NCBI GenBank assembly: GCA_014529385.2
Contig: CM043951.1
Coordinates: forward strand, 113,446,469 to 113,506,468
DNA length: 60,000 nt
Reading direction: 5' to 3'
DNA from: Adiantum capillus-veneris
Lineage: Eukaryota; Streptophyta; Polypodiopsida; Polypodiales; Pteridaceae
Shown here: piece after piece, positions 59,478-60,000 of the stretch
How positions within the stretch are numbered: the first letter of the stretch is position 1
Layout of the letters: every line of letters begins with the position of its first letter
The notes under the pieces: model-generated
What the model was told of the DNA's origin: nothing
What the model saw: the letters and a program-made list of their open reading frames with translations, nothing else
Database searches by the model: none
Translations under genes and position numbers: made by a program

Positions 59478-60000
59478 TGTAACATTGAGAGTAGCATAAT
59501 TAGGATGTTTGTAGTGAACATTTCTTAAGAGAATTCATCATAAGCATAAGAATAATACTTGATTAGCGATAACAACATAACCCTTATACCTAGTTAGCGT
59601 AGCATGAAAAATACTTGTAAAAGACAGAGAGAGGGAGAGTTACATAAATTGACAAAGTTGAGGACCGGATTTACTTGGAACCGGTCCCCCCTCCAAAAGG
59701 ATTTTGTATTATAGATACTCCCATAAAGAGAGACTTGGTACAATACAAGCTTTGTGTTCCTTAAGACCTAGTTGATGCAATGAAGATGGTAAGCTTCATG
59801 CATCAAAATTATGCCCATAAATTTTGCAAAAACATTAACTTGTCCTCGGCCTTAGAGAGTTCTAGCAGGGAATGAGGGTAGGGAAGAGGAAGAAGAAGTA
59901 TTCTCTCGATGTATTCTTATGAAGAAGAAGTATTCTCCATGTTACGATGATGAATTTTTGTAGAGAATGAATGCAATAAGAGACAACTAATGGTTAACCT
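59478..60000 (-). repeat. Chromovirus 5' LTR (cut by window end)
   Basis: Starts TGTAACATTGAG in plus coordinates and aligns with the left half of the solo LTR at 2083 onward, for example GGTCCCCCCTCCAAAAGG and TAGCATGAAAAATACTT. By comparison the full LTR would be about 1.8 kb. Confidence 0.82.

Larger units (their letters stand above)
48616..60000 (-). mobile_element. Chromovirus (Ty3/gypsy with chromodomain), truncated and interrupted
   Basis: Reads from right to left: 5' LTR (59478 to beyond 60000), primer site, gag, protease, RT, RNase H, integrase, a decayed chromodomain, purine tract and a remnant of the 3' LTR. The 3' LTR is cut at about 48616, where it meets the copia remnant. A copia element (49988-55210) sits in its integrase. 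Every domain has stops or frameshifts. The same LTR family gives the solo LTR at 2083-3864. Confidence 0.9.

Overview
The window is a stretch of repeat-dominated plant nuclear DNA. It holds no intact cellular gene that I can recognise. Almost everything that can be named is LTR retrotransposon sequence: Ty1/copia elements primed by initiator-methionine tRNA, Ty3/gypsy Tat-type elements with a second RNase H, and a Ty3/gypsy chromovirus. Between them lie very long GA/CT and CA microsatellites, a small inverted-repeat transposon family and decayed low-copy sequence. Dual-RNase-H Tat elements and chromodomain elements point to a land plant. The nested, sparse arrangement fits a large genome such as a fern, lycophyte or gymnosperm, but the sequence does not settle which.

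Layout. 1-2064: tail and 3' LTR of a gypsy-like element. 2083-3864: solo LTR of the chromovirus family, carrying a MITE (2576-2793) flanked by an 8-bp duplication. 3865-9117: an unrecognised sequence ending in an A-rich tail, split by a minus-strand copia (4361-8790, duplication CCTAG) that has lost its integrase core. 9188-9335: fragment of the same MITE family. 11395-11780: LTR, primer site and leader of the same copia family. 12080-14393 and 27236-33380: one unusual TTTGGTA(C/G)-rich locus with broken reading frames, separated by a 12.8-kb Tat element (14394-27235). 34405-48615: a single plus-strand copia remnant broken by a 3.87-kb solo LTR (35197-39064, duplication TAGAT) and a second, more decayed Tat element (39109-48356). 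48616-60000: a minus-strand chromovirus whose integrase is split by a fairly complete copia (49988-55210, duplication TACTG); its 5' LTR runs off the window.

How parts work together. Each element carries the usual gag, protease, reverse transcriptase/RNase H and integrase modules in family order (copia: integrase before RT; gypsy: integrase last). All copies have stops or frameshifts, so none looks autonomous. Nesting gives relative ages: the chromovirus is older than the copia inside it, and the plus-strand copia remnant is older than its two insertions. By eye the LTR pairs differ by roughly 3-5%.

Most notable: the MITE family with two 8-bp duplications and a matching empty site in the sister LTR; the one-sided TTTGGTA motif locus with 360-bp repeats and an unknown Cys-rich, charged reading frame; a shared non-canonical primer-site candidate after the 5' LTR of both Tat elements; and two frame-breaking tandem duplications inside one pol gene.
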